A stretch of 64,000 nucleotides of DNA from Megaleporinus macrocephalus. Lineage: Eukaryota > Chordata > Actinopteri > Characiformes > Anostomidae. Each line of letters opens with the position of its first letter. Position 1 is the first letter of the stretch. This document shows positions 49,916-62,200 of this stretch, piece by piece. The stretch lies in NCBI GenBank assembly GCA_021613375.1, contig CM038726.1:15544341-15608340 (forward strand), written 5' to 3'. A model generated the notes under the pieces. It was not told where the DNA came from. It saw only the letters and a program-made list of their open reading frames with translations, and did no database searches. Made by a program: the position numbers and the translations under genes.

Positions 49916-50173
49916 GGGTGAGTTGTGCCAGTTTTTACTTCAAGCGACTTTAAATCGAGTTCATGACAGTAATGCTTCCAACTAAAATATGTACATATAT
50001 TTCAGGATATTGTGCACCCCTGGGAACAATCATTTGGAGCTGAAATATAGTATTTAAGAAAAATAGCTTTACCCCTGGTGCGGGGCAAGTTGAGCCTTTG
50101 GACAGAATACATTGGGGTAAATTGTGCCATTAATTATTGAAGTAAAACAATATGTTTTGATCTCAGAAACCGT

Positions 50174-50267
<94 letters not shown>

Positions 50268-51246
50268 CAATACAAAATTACTCATTTAAGGTTTATTTAA
50301 AGTTGTTTTACAACATCAAAGGCCAATTTTCTATAAAGCCTAGCACCACATGAACACATGTTCAATGTTCAGAACAAATGAAATTTAAATGAAGACTAAA
50401 TTGACTGCAGTTCTTTTCAGAGATCTAGCTTACTACATAACATCCCATTTGTCGATGCTACAGGGAAATATACATTTCTGATCCCTTCTGGCTGTAAAAC
50501 CAAGTTTTTGTGGTGTGGGTAGTTTCTTGTGCACATCTTCTCTAGGGATGACTCCCTGTATCATTTTCTTTGGAAGTGAAGGCTTTCCATCCACATTCAT
50601 CTGCCTCACTACCTAACGAATGGACTTTCCCTTCTCCACCTCTTTCTCTGCTATGTCCATGTCCTCTAGAGGAGTGGAAGCCCTGCCTATCTTCCTCTTA
50701 TAACTCCGTGACATGATGGTCTATTTCTATTTTTGGTCTAGAATACAGAATGTCACCTAGTTTTAGTGATAAAATGTAAGAATACTTTTATTGTTTTTAT
50801 TGTACAATTACAATAAAATAATATGTTTAAAATGTTCATAAGTGGGGACATAAGTGGCACAACTTAACCCAAGCTCTTTGGCACAAATCACCCCACCCTC
50901 ACCATTTGGGAAAAAATGCATCATTCAGCAGTTTTGAGCTAACATCATGCTAGCTGGATAGACTCAAAGCTGTAAAACATGTGTGAAATGTTTTCATACC
51001 TTTTCAAATGTTTTACCTGTCTATAACTGTTCAGACACAACAAACAAAAACCTTGATCATAGAAATTTTACTTTGAAAGGCAAAAAAATGTTTTTTGAAC
51101 TTAAATGTGCTAAACTCTCATGCAAAGAGGCTCTCTTTGACTGATTCTTCAAAAATGTGTGGTCACATGACCAACTTTGTCTATGTTTTCCTAGAAACAG
51201 GGGGTGGCACAACTTCCCCGCTGACACAAATCACCCCACTTTCCCC
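49916..51246 (-). mobile_element. decayed pogo/Tigger-like transposon
   Basis: 1331-bp element between TA dinucleotides. Inverted ends are ggggggagtggggtgagttg / (reverse complement) ggggaaagtggggtgatttg. On the - strand from 50714 a reading begins MSRSYKRKIGRASTPLEDMD and continues through EKEVEKGKSIR to a stop, then VVRQMNVDGKPSLPKK. This resembles the pipsqueak-type HTH N-terminus of pogo-like transposases. No DDE domain remains. It contains a (TA)n tract at 50181-50262. Family assignment is moderate. Confidence 0.6.
50181..50262. repeat. (TA)n microsatellite inside the pogo-like element
   Basis: 82 bases of TA alternation within the decayed transposon at 49916-51246, so it expanded after insertion or came with it. 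Confidence 0.95.
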
Positions 51247-51359
51247 TACTGTACCTGCACACAGCCTACTGTAGATAAAGGTATGCACAGTCAGCAAATG
51301 GCAACATTTTTGGAACTGTATGGTTTTTGAAGGGTTTCATCATAATAGCAGCAGGTGGG

Positions 51360-51595
51360 AGGTCAGAAAACTGGGCTTATGACAGAAGATCGTCGGTTTT
51401 ATCATCTGAAGTGACAGAATGTGTCTGAAGTGCCCTTGTGCAAGACACCTTACCCCAAAGTACACCCGGGTGCTGTATATAGGGCTGCCCGCCACTTTGG
51501 GAGAGTGTGCTTACTGCCCTATAGTGTGTGGGTGTTTCACTGTACAGGTTAAATGCAGTGTGGCAAATGGTTCTGAATTCTAACTGAAGAAAAAA
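51360..51595 (+). repeat. tRNA-derived SINE, copy 2 (diverged)
   Basis: Same order of motifs as the copy at 23610: tctgaagtgcccttg, gggtgctgtatatagggctgcc, gtgtgcttactgcc, gtttcactgtacagg. More decayed; in the aif1l-lamc3 intergenic region. Confidence 0.55.
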
Positions 51596-52249
51596 CACGA
51601 TCTTAATCTGGATGTAAGACAGTCCAGGCTAAATTAATCTCGTTATCATTACTATGTCTGTTGTTCAAATACCTGCTGACCTCCAACAGTGGTGCTAATA
51701 GTAAACGGATATATGTGATTATATAGTTCTGCGTATGTGCACTTAAATCATAAAGCAGCTCAGATGAATAAATAAGCCCTCCTCAGTTTTACTGAAGCTG
51801 AGTAAAGCTGAAGAGGGCTTTTATTAAGATCACAGAACTACAACTCACTGTACAGCTCTCTGTACTGCATCTGTCTACTGTCCTCCCTCACACATCCATG
51901 CCCTGTACTGGGACTAGTTTAATAACAATAACTATAATGGTAACAATAATAATGGTAGTCACAATGCAATTGACTGGGATGTTTATTTGTTGTTGGAATA
52001 GATTGACGAGCTTCATTCCTTTTTGGAATATATTGATTGTTGGATTAGTAGGAAGAGGTTTATTGGTTGTTGGATTAGGAGGAAAAGCCTGGAAAAAACA
52101 GCATAAATAAAAATATTTGCAATTTAGAAGAAGCTCATAAGAAGTTAATAGTGTGGTTATCAGATCTTTACCTCTGCAGTTTTACAGCATCTCTCTATTC
52201 TGGTGCTTGACTGATGTGTGTGTAGGTGACCTGCTCACAGTCTCTCTCA

Positions 52250-53562
52250 GTCTCTTCAGTCTCCTCCACTTCTTGGCCTTCACTCTTTCTCTCGCTGCTC
52301 TTCCATTCTTTTTCTTTTCGTCTCCTCATTCTCCTCTGGGAAAACATGGGAATTTTTATTTAGCAGCTATGAAGAAGTTTATAGGACCTACAGAAAGTAG
52401 GTTCTAAGTAGGCTCAGCAGTTCTACATCTGTCTCTCAATGAAGGTGATCTGCTCTGAGTTGTTCCTCATGCTCATCTTTTTCCTCTTCCACCTTTTTTC
52501 TTTTCCCCTCCTCTTGCTTTTTTCTAGTTGTTTCCTTTTGTTTTCTTCTGTTCTCCTCTCTCGTTTGACTGGCTTTCTTTTTCTACAGCCTTATTTTTTT
52601 CCTCCTCCGTCTCCATGTGCCATGGCCTGTCCAAGTCCTCTGTGTTTTCTTTTCTTCTGTTCTTTTCCTCTTTACTCTCATCTCCACTCTCCTCTAACTC
52701 CTGCTCTGACTCACTTTTCTTGTCCTTCACTACAGACTTGATCATCTCCACATGGTGCATTTCAGTCCCTTCAGTTTCCTCACTGCTCTTTTCCTCCAAC
52801 ACTCTTGTGATGGGTAGCTCTTCTATTTTTCTTTTGTTCTCTCTTTCTCCAACTGGCTCTTTTACACGGGACTCTGTGTTTACCAGTGGTGGTCTGATTT
52901 CAGCTCTCTTTTCAGCCTCTTTCATCTCTTCACTTTTGGATTTCATTCCTGGTGGTTTCTTTATGTTCATTCTTTTTGAGAAGCTCTTCTTCCTTTTCAA
53001 ACTTCTCCACATCTCCCTCTGGCTGGTTCTTCAGTTTACTTTCCACCCCCATCTGTGCTTTCATCCCTTTCTCTAAACTCTGCTCTTCCACTCTTTCTTT
53101 TCTCAGGCACTCTTCCATTCTCAGCCGTCTATCATGCTCACTTCTCACAGACTTTTTCAGGTTTTCATTCTCCATTCTCAGTCTCTCCCTCTCCTTTAGC
53201 AATTCCTTCTTGCTCAACCAGCAGTGTTGGCTGTCCTCTTTTATTTCCTTCCATCTCCAGCTCAGAGCTCTGTTTGGAGTGAGTTCTTGTGGGGGTCCGG
53301 GTATCCTTCCCCATCGCTGGTCTGCTGTGGACAGGAAAAGCCCTCCTAGCAACCATTAGCAGAAGGTTGCAGAAGATCTCCTTATGTTTCTGATCCCATA
53401 TGGTCATCTCCTCTTCTATAGCACTGATGTTGTGCTCTCCTGGCAGATAGAGTTGATCTTCTCGTTCAGTCTCTTCTGAAGCTCCTTCCTTTGCTCCAGA
53501 AACTTGCTGCCCATGATGGAATTCAGGGGCTGCTGGCAGTCATGCAGGCGTGATTGATCCAT
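52250..53562 (-). pseudogene. frame-broken coiled-coil-like coding remnant, family unknown
   Basis: Purine-rich on the - strand. From an ATG at 53562 a reading gives MGSKFLEQRKELQKRLNEK; coding-like sequence then moves to a second frame (EEEMTIWDQKHKEIFCNLL, from about 53450), back to the first frame (KKELLKERERLRMENENLKK, about 53220) and on to a third frame (KSKSEEMKEAEKRAEIRP, about 52950). These changes suggest a decayed gene or several unrecognised introns. Caution: purine-rich DNA yields Lys/Glu/Arg in every frame, so the coiled coil itself is weak evidence; the less biased stretches are better evidence. I cannot name a family. Confidence 0.35.
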
Positions 53563-55483
53563 ATTTATCCACACTGAAATGCATGATCAAATATGGGATG
53601 GTGAAATAAAGTGAGATAAATAACACAGCCAATCTGGATAAGACCATCTGCTAAATGCCATTACCAAGTGTAAATGTAAACATGGATATTCTCACTCAGG
53701 ATGCTGTGTGTTTGATTTTACAGGTAATACATTTCAGATGATCTGTTTTTAGTCATATTGGTGTATAAATGATCATTTGAAACACTTTTGGATCATTAAA
53801 ATCCTTACATGGTATCAGGAGATTACATAGTTGTCGAGTACTCTATCATTCAATTTTTATTCATTATTATTTATTTATTAACAACAAAAACACCAAAAAC
53901 ATGAATTGATCTAGCCTTTTGTTATTGACCATATTAATATATTAATACACCAATCACTTAATTAGGAACACCATCTTATATATACACTCAGTGTAAATTT
54001 GATCAGCTCTACTGAACAAATAGGTTCTTTTAATATCCTTTCCTGTGAAGCTACAGCACAATATTACTATTTTATTGATATTTACTGTTAATAATTACTG
54101 GTTACTGTATTCTGCTGTAATTTTACAGCAATATATTTTTATAAAAGAACTGGTGACAATTATAGGTTCTTAAATACAGCAGAATAAATTAAAGATGAAT
54201 GAAAAATGTAATTTTGTGCTGCATACACATTTTGCTGAAGGTCCACTAGACTTGAAATGACTTCCTAATCACCATGTCAGAAATCTGCTGATAGTAAACA
54301 AATCAATCCATTTTTTCCTTTCTACGTATGTATGTATCCACATATACATATACACAGATATATCTGTCTGTCTTTTCATCCATCTGTCTGTCTATGTATT
54401 TATCTATTCATATTTTATATTTATACTTTTTTTTATTTATTTATAGTGTATTATTCAGGAATAAGTGTATATGTAGTGTATTGTCTACATATTGTCTATG
54501 TAGTGCATATTATCTGACCGAATATGCTCCACTGTCTTTATCAGTAGTTAAGGTTTCTGGCCATTCCAATGACTAAAAGTCTAAAGTGTCCACTAAGTTA
54601 GCTCTGATTGTTCTGAGGGCTTTTACGGAGGTTTGGCCTGTTTATGAAAACAACTCTTATTGTGTGAAGTAAAAACTGCCAAGCTTAATTTCAGGCACAG
54701 AAGATCAACTGTCATGTGATCACAGCTTCATATAAACAGAAATGAAATATTCTACATAGATGTTCTACATGTACATATATATGAGATATAAGTAACTTAT
54801 ATATACAGATATATACCTATGTCTACAAGTTACAAATGCAGGATGGTCTGTGTGCTTACTCTCCTCTTCTGTAATGATAGAAACGCTGCTTATCGGTTCT
54901 GAAATCGCTGTAATTGTGGATCTTCTTGGAAAGATTTATTTGGATCTTGAACATGTTCAACGTTTTTTCATTTGTAAGGGGTTCAAGCTGCTCGTATTTA
55001 CTAGTTTCTAATCTTTATTTGAAGTTAGCTTTTTAAACTCTTCAGTTCCACCTTAAATAGTGAAATTGTCCAAGAACCTGTAACCGAACTTTTAAACAGG
55101 ATGTCAACATCAGCTTCGAGGTTTCAGTCATTTGCTTCACATACAGTGTTCAACACTTAGAAATATAAAGTGATGAGTTTCAGTGTTTACAAGGATAATA
55201 TCTGTAAATGTGAATGTTAATGTAAAACTTATTTTAATTTAACACCAAATGTATGTGCAGTAGTTCAGCTGATCTTTAACAGAGTTTACTGTTTACATAT
55301 TCTACAGGTTTCTATATGGTTCAGTGTGACGTTTATATGAGTCATGTTGAGCTATTAGCCGGCCAGACGTAGCAACAGTAACCATGTGGGGGGCCTGGCT
55401 TTTAATTATGATGAGCGTTTTTATTTACTTGAACCTACAAAACACACACGGACACATTTGACTCCTGACTGACTTCCAACAGC

Positions 55484-55489
55484 TTTATT
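55484..55489 (-). terminator. lamc3: lamc3 poly(A) signal
   Basis: AATAAA on the - strand about 800 bases past the lamc3 stop, the first good match I saw on that side. It implies a 3'UTR of about 0.8 kb. Confidence 0.5.
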
Positions 55490-56289
55490 TGATATTAACC
55501 ATCAGCTTTTTTCATAAAACACATCCAGCCGTTCAACTGCACGAGTATTGTGTACATGTAAGAAACCAGTTCTGTTATAGCGTGTATATGCCGCCATCGT
55601 GTGGTCACATATGAAAGTGCAAGTGGATCATAAAAAACACATTGAACAAAAACAGATTACCAAATGAATTAATTGCAGGAATAGTCCAAAGTATATAACC
55701 TTAATATGCACAAACCTCATCTCACTTACATTATTTGTGATTATTGTATTTGTTGCAGATCTCAACAGCTTCATTAAATCACCTTCCAGGAGCCCTCATT
55801 CAAACCTCTTAGCTATATTTAAGTTAATAAAATTAAATCAATATATCAACAGATAGGATGCCAAATATATTTCGAGATTCTTTAAAAAAGGATGGTGAAC
55901 TGAAGATGTGCTTTTTTTTGTTCTGCTGCATTCTCCTGTGTTTTTATAGCATAGTCGCCCGATCCGTTGTGTATTGTTATGAACTTGCAATGTCTAATTC
56001 ACTTTGAACTTCCCATTGATTTGTGGGTTTGGACTTTCGGTTCACTTCTACTGAGACATAGCAAGTCCTGTCTGTTGTAGCTGGCTGTACACAGATTCAG
56101 TGAATGGAAAAGAGGTTGAAAACGTTCTGGAATATTCTTTTAACAACTTCTCAGTCACACCTGAAGTTGTGATCCTGTAAGTAATTTTCCTCTATAATTC
56201 TCTCACCCCGTTTTTTTTCTATAATCTATAATTTTTTTCCCTTCAGTCCTCTTCTAAGTTCTTCTGCATAAACCCGACCTCCCCTCCCC

Positions 56290-59200
56290 TCAGCGACCCC
56301 GCTCTGGACACTCTTTGGGCAGGTTCTGGGCGATGTCAGTAAGGCTTTCCCTCTCCTCTCGGATGTCCTGCAGGTTTTGCTCCAGCTGGAGCAGCTGTTT
56401 CTGCTGTTCCTCGGCAGCGCCGCGTAGCTTCTGGATCTTTCCGCTCAGCGCTGGGCTCTCCACGCTGGCCCGGAGCACCAGCAGGCGGGTGGCGGTGTCA
56501 TTCAGCACACGGTCATATTTCTCCACAGCGCCATTCGCTTCTGCAAGATATTATAGGAGATATTTATTTATAGTAGTGATGCAGGCAGAGATCTATGTTG
56601 GTTTAGTCCTGAGAAAAAGAGGGTAGGCCAACTTGGTAGATGCTGTTATCACAGTGAACCTCACGTGTGAACCGGCCAGTAACAGTAAACCATTAAGTAT
56701 TACATTCTGAATTTCTACAGTAAATAAAAGACACTAGGAGACATCACTGATGTTCATAGCATACACTCATTTATTCAAAGGAATCACTGCTTCCAAACTA
56801 TTATTATGTTATCACATATAATACTAATGATAATAATGTATAATAATTTAATAATGTAATATCTGTATATTGTTACACATTATAAGAAAAGATAATCCTT
56901 TATTAGTCCCACAGTGGGGGAATTCACAGAGTTACAGCAGCAAAGGAATAGCAAGGTTATGTACAGTACAGACCAAAAGGTTGGACACACCTTCTCATTC
57001 AAAGAGTTTTCTTTATTTTCATGACAATGAAAATTGTAGATTCACATAGAATTAACAGAATTAAATATAATTTAATAAATAGAATAAATATGTCTTATAT
57101 TCTAGGTTCTTCAAAGTAGCCACCTTTTGCTTGAAGGTGGCTAGTTTGAAGAACCTTTGAAGAATATAAGACATATTTTCAGTTGTTTCACACTTTTTTG
57201 TTAAGTATATAATTCCACATGTGTTAATTCATAGTTTTGATGCCTTTAGTGTGAATCTACAATTTTCATGAAAATAGTCATGAAAATAAAGAAAACTCTT
57301 TGAATGAGAAGGTGTGTCCAAACTTTTGGTCTGTACTGTATATGTGTACTGGTGTGTGCTTGCTTTGAACTTTGCTTTTGGCCTTATTCAGACTGCCAGC
57401 TCAGATCTGATTTTTGACATATCCAGAGTCAAGCTGCATTTGGAGATTTTTTTAAATTTGAAATGCAGTTCCAGTCGGAATTTTACAACAACACAGATTT
57501 AGAGTAACAGAAGTGCTGAGATTTAAAACAAGCTCCAAAGATTCAGGCTGTTCTTCTCGTAGGCATTTTGAAAGAGAACAACAGCCTGTAAACTGTGACT
57601 TGACAGAGTGATTGTTTGGAGGATGAGATGATTCACTTCCATCTCTTCTGCATCCTCACTGGAAATCCGCGTCACCAGCATAACTACGTAGTTACTGACG
57701 CCTACCATGTTACAACAGCAACCCATGCAGCTAGGTTACTGATGTGTGTCCATATCACTACATAAAACTACACTTGCAGACAATTATTTCAAAAGATCTG
57801 AGAACTGTAAATACTATAACTGACAACAAGGGTTAGGGTTTGGCTTTGGAAGTGAATCAAGAAGCGAGGTGAAACGTTTTCACTAGTGAGCACAGATGCA
57901 AAAGGCAATCCCATGATGCAACGCAGGTAAATCTACAAGCAGTGAAGTGGTTTTAAAATGTGAGTTATTTTGATTCTCTCTGGTGTTTTAATATGTTTCT
58001 TGTCATATAATCACACAAAACAGTTTTTATTATCAACTCTGTAACGAGTCGTTGACCATTTTGCAGTTTTATTCTCGAGCCATTAGCATTTATGCTAGCG
58101 GAGTTTTAAGCCTTGTCCTATTGTTTTGGATGCCGGCCGGTAGCTAAGCAACCAGCTAAACCACCGGTCGCGTGCTGCAGTGGGCGGGAACAAGCCGTGA
58201 CGCAGTCTCTCTCTAACTAGAGTCTCAGTAATCTGTTTATGAGGAGAGATGAGGAGAGAACGCTGCTACTTAAACAGCTTTCTAGGTAGTCTGTGCGCTA
58301 CTTAGACAGCTCACTAAGTTTTAAGACATACCCCTAGTTTCATGGTGGACGACGAGGAGGTGAGTTAGATTAAAAGTTTGGTTTATCTGTCTTATAATAA
58401 TGATTTAATAGTCGTATCGCTTCTTATGAGCACATATTCACACGTTCCCGCTGCAGCTCGGTCAGTTAGGCAGATAACTGCCGCTGCTGTAGCTCACAAA
58501 CAATCTCTGAAATGACATTTTGTAAGTGGTGCTGAACCAGAGAACAAAGTATATTTCCATTTAGGGTTGCCACTCTTTATTTGGCAATTAAATGTTGCGA
58601 TTTGTTCCGTATTTTTTTTAAATAATATCCACTACACATGTCTATCACGCACGTATCAACACTAAATCAACAATAATGATCATGGTTGCCTAGAGACAGA
58701 CAGCACACCAGTGTTCTATCATTTCATCCTACGTGCATAATTTTATCCTTCTTGTTTATAATGTTTTAACGTCTTTTTCATGTTAATTGTTTTCTTTTAG
58801 CTTGTTATCTAAATTTTGCCTAATGTTACTGTCTGCTTGAGTGTTCCGAAAGCGTTCGTGGTGCTCATAATCGTTGACAAAACAGCAGAGGGTACTGTTT
58901 TAAGACAATATTTACACTATCAAATAATCCTACCTGTGTTTTTAATGCACTTGCAGTATTATTTTCCACCAAGGTAGGACAAATCGACAGAACACCAGCC
59001 TTGCTCACAAAACCCACGCTTTTTAAACAATGTCCACTACACCCGATACTCCACTACGTCCTCAAAAGCGACAACGTTTGTAAAAGTACAGGCGTAAGTG
59101 GTAAGAGACACATCCTTGGCTGGACACCAGCCGATCTTGCTTATGTGCTTTGGTCCTGCATACAAGCACTGAGAGACTGCTGTGTTTGAACCATGCTGTG

Positions 59201-62200
59201 TTTGATCCATGCTCACTGTTGTTAATTTTGAGGGATTTAGCGGATCCTCTTCCTTACAATTTCAGTAAGGCAGTTACTGGATTATTACTAATGGGTCTTG
59301 TTAGTCTGTATGTCTACTGCCAACTGTCTACTGTCTACTACTTTCTTACTCCTTGTTTTGGTTGAGCATATTTCTTCACTCTTGGGTTTCTAGTGAGATG
59401 TTTACTCTGAAACTTTAATAAAGATACAGTTATACAGCACCTTGGGCAAAGCAAAGGAGGGCCAATAAAGGACGAGATAATAAACACAAAAAAACATAAT
59501 CCAAGAAAGGCTTCTAAAAGTACCTAAGTGACTGAGCAGATCAGCCAGAGTGTGGGTGAAAGCCTCCAGCTGGCTCTTTGCTGTTTCCATGTTGTCCATC
59601 ACAGAGTCTAACGAAACATCAGCCTGTAAAGCAGAGATGGGAGAGCATCGTTAATATGTTAAAAAAAACTCAAACCAAAGTTTGTTTTCTAATTTTCAGC
59701 CAATTTAAAACAAGGATATTTATATTTCCATGCATGTTTCAGGAGCACACACAATAACAGGTCATTCAAGATGAAGCCAGTGGTTCCCAGCCACCATACA
59801 GGGGACCTCATGCTCTGTACATATTTGTATCTGCTCTGTACATATTTGTATCTGCTCTGCACAATCTAAGAAGTGTCCTACAGGGGTTGGACAATGAAAC
59901 TGAAACCTGGTTTTAGACCACAATAATTTATTAGTATGGTGTAGGGCCTCCTTTTGCGGCCAATACAGCGTCAGTTCGTCTTGGGAATGACCTATACAAG
60001 TCCTGCACAGTGGTCAGAGGGATTTTAAGCCATTTTTCTTGCAGGACAGTGGTCAGGTCACTACGTGATGCTGGTGGAGGAAAACGTTTCCTGACTCGCT
60101 CCTCCAGAACACCCCAAAGTGGCTCAATAATATTTAGATCTGGTGACTGTGCAGGCCATGGGAGATGTTCAACTTCACTTTCATGTTCATCAAACCAATC
60201 TTTCACCAGTCTTGCTGTGTGTATTGGTGCATTGTCATCCTGATACACGGCACCACCTTCAGAATACCATTTTTGAACCATTGGATGCACATGGTCCTCC
60301 AGAATGGTTCGGTAGTCCTTGGCAGTGACACGCCCATCTAGCACAAGTATTGGGCCAAGGGAATGCCATGATATGATAGCCCAAACCATTACTGACCCAC
60401 CCCCGTGCCTCACTCTGGGCATGCAACAGTCTGGGTGGTACGCTTCTTTGGGGCTTCTCCACACCGTAACTCTCCCGGATGTGGGGAAAACAGTAAAGGT
60501 GGACTCATCAGAGAACAATACATGTTTCACATTGTCCACAGCCCAAGATTTGCGCTCCTTGCACCATTGAAACCGACGTTTGGCATTGGCACGAGTGACC
60601 AGAGGTTTGGCTATAGCAGCCCGGCCGTGTATATTGACTCTGTGGAGCTCCCGACAGACAGTTCTGGTGGAAACAGAGGTACACATTTAATTCTGCCGTA
60701 ATTAGGGCAGCCGTGGTTTTATGTTTTTTGGATACAATCCGGGTTAGCACCCCAACATCCTTTTCAGACAGCTTCCTCTTGCGTCCACAGTTAATCCTGT
60801 TGGATGTGGTTCTTCCTTCTTGGTGGTTTGCTGACATTACCCTGGATACCGTGGCTCTTGATACATCAGAAAGACTTGCTTTCTTGGTCACAGATGCGCC
60901 AGCAAGACGTGCACCAACAATTTGTCCTCTTTTGAACTCTGGTATGTCACCCATAATGTTGTGTTATTGCAATATTTTGAGTGTGTCTTACCTGCTAATT
61001 GAACCTTCACACCATGCTCTTACTGGTGCAATGTGCCATTAATGAAGATTGGCCACCAGACTGGTCTAATTTAGCCATGAAACCACTCACACTAAAAAGA
61101 CAGGTGTTTCAATTTCATTGTCCAACCCCTGTAGCTGTACTGTTTATATGTATTTAATCTATATAACTAATCATTACATTATTAGATTTTTGGCACTGAA
61201 AGTAGATTTTTGTGTGTGTGTGAGGGGGGATCTATTTATTTTATACTGGAGCCCATTAAGATCGTAGTTACATCACTGAGTGCATCCACTCCACTAGGAC
61301 TCTAATGAAAAAAACATAATTATGGGTAATACAGAAGGCCTATATATTCACTCTTATTATTATTTGTGTTGAACATTTTTGGGGATATATTTAAGAAGTC
61401 GAGAACATTTTTATACAGCATTACTCAAACATTAATCTCTCCAGTAAGCTGAAACATTATGACTTCAAAATACACAAAATTCACACGTCCCATCAACTCT
61501 GCAGCACCTCTCCGTTCACTATTTGTCAATAAGTCGCCAAAATATGCATACACCACCTCCAGAGTGTGCAGGAATGTGTCACCTTCATGCATATAGATAT
61601 TTACATAGACACTGTAGTTGCTTAGCATTATTTGTTATGTTAGCACCCTTCATACATATGGCCTATAAAATCTAAATAACTATATCAATCATTAAAAAAC
61701 CTGAGTTCCAAATATTTCACTAATATTATTAGGTAAGGAAATGGACCTTTGGGCTTCAGACAAGAACCATTAAGTAAATGTTCTGCAAGTAGATGTAAGT
61801 GTTCTTGGCCACTTCTACCCACTTAAGTATCCATTCTAGGACCTGGTACATGTAATTTGGCACAATATAATGCTAGTAAGGAAGTATGTCAGATGATGGA
61901 CATACAGACTGCTTACCTCAACCATCTGCATGTCTGCCTGCACCTGAGCTGCTGCACTTTCCTGCTCAGTCAGCTGTTGCACGGCTGTGTTCACGGCTGA
62001 GTTCAGCTGCGCAGATGCCCTCTTCGCCTGCTTTCCCCGTGACACAGATGCTTTGGCATTCTGCCAAGCAAACAGCATGGGGATTAGCATGTTGCCGTCT
62101 ACTAATCTTTCCTAAAACCCAGTTCAGCAGCGTACAGTAAAGCAGCAACTGTTTGACAACATATGACCACAACTGTGTTTATGGTCAAGTGCCGAATCAA

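Noticed and set aside
52528..53359. Long hydrophobic Ser/Phe/Leu-rich frames on the + strand
   Set aside because: They are the complement of purine-rich Lys/Glu-coding sequence on the other strand.
60010..61042. Several + strand open frames at 60.0-61.0 kb
   Set aside because: Antisense shadows of the Tc1 transposase.
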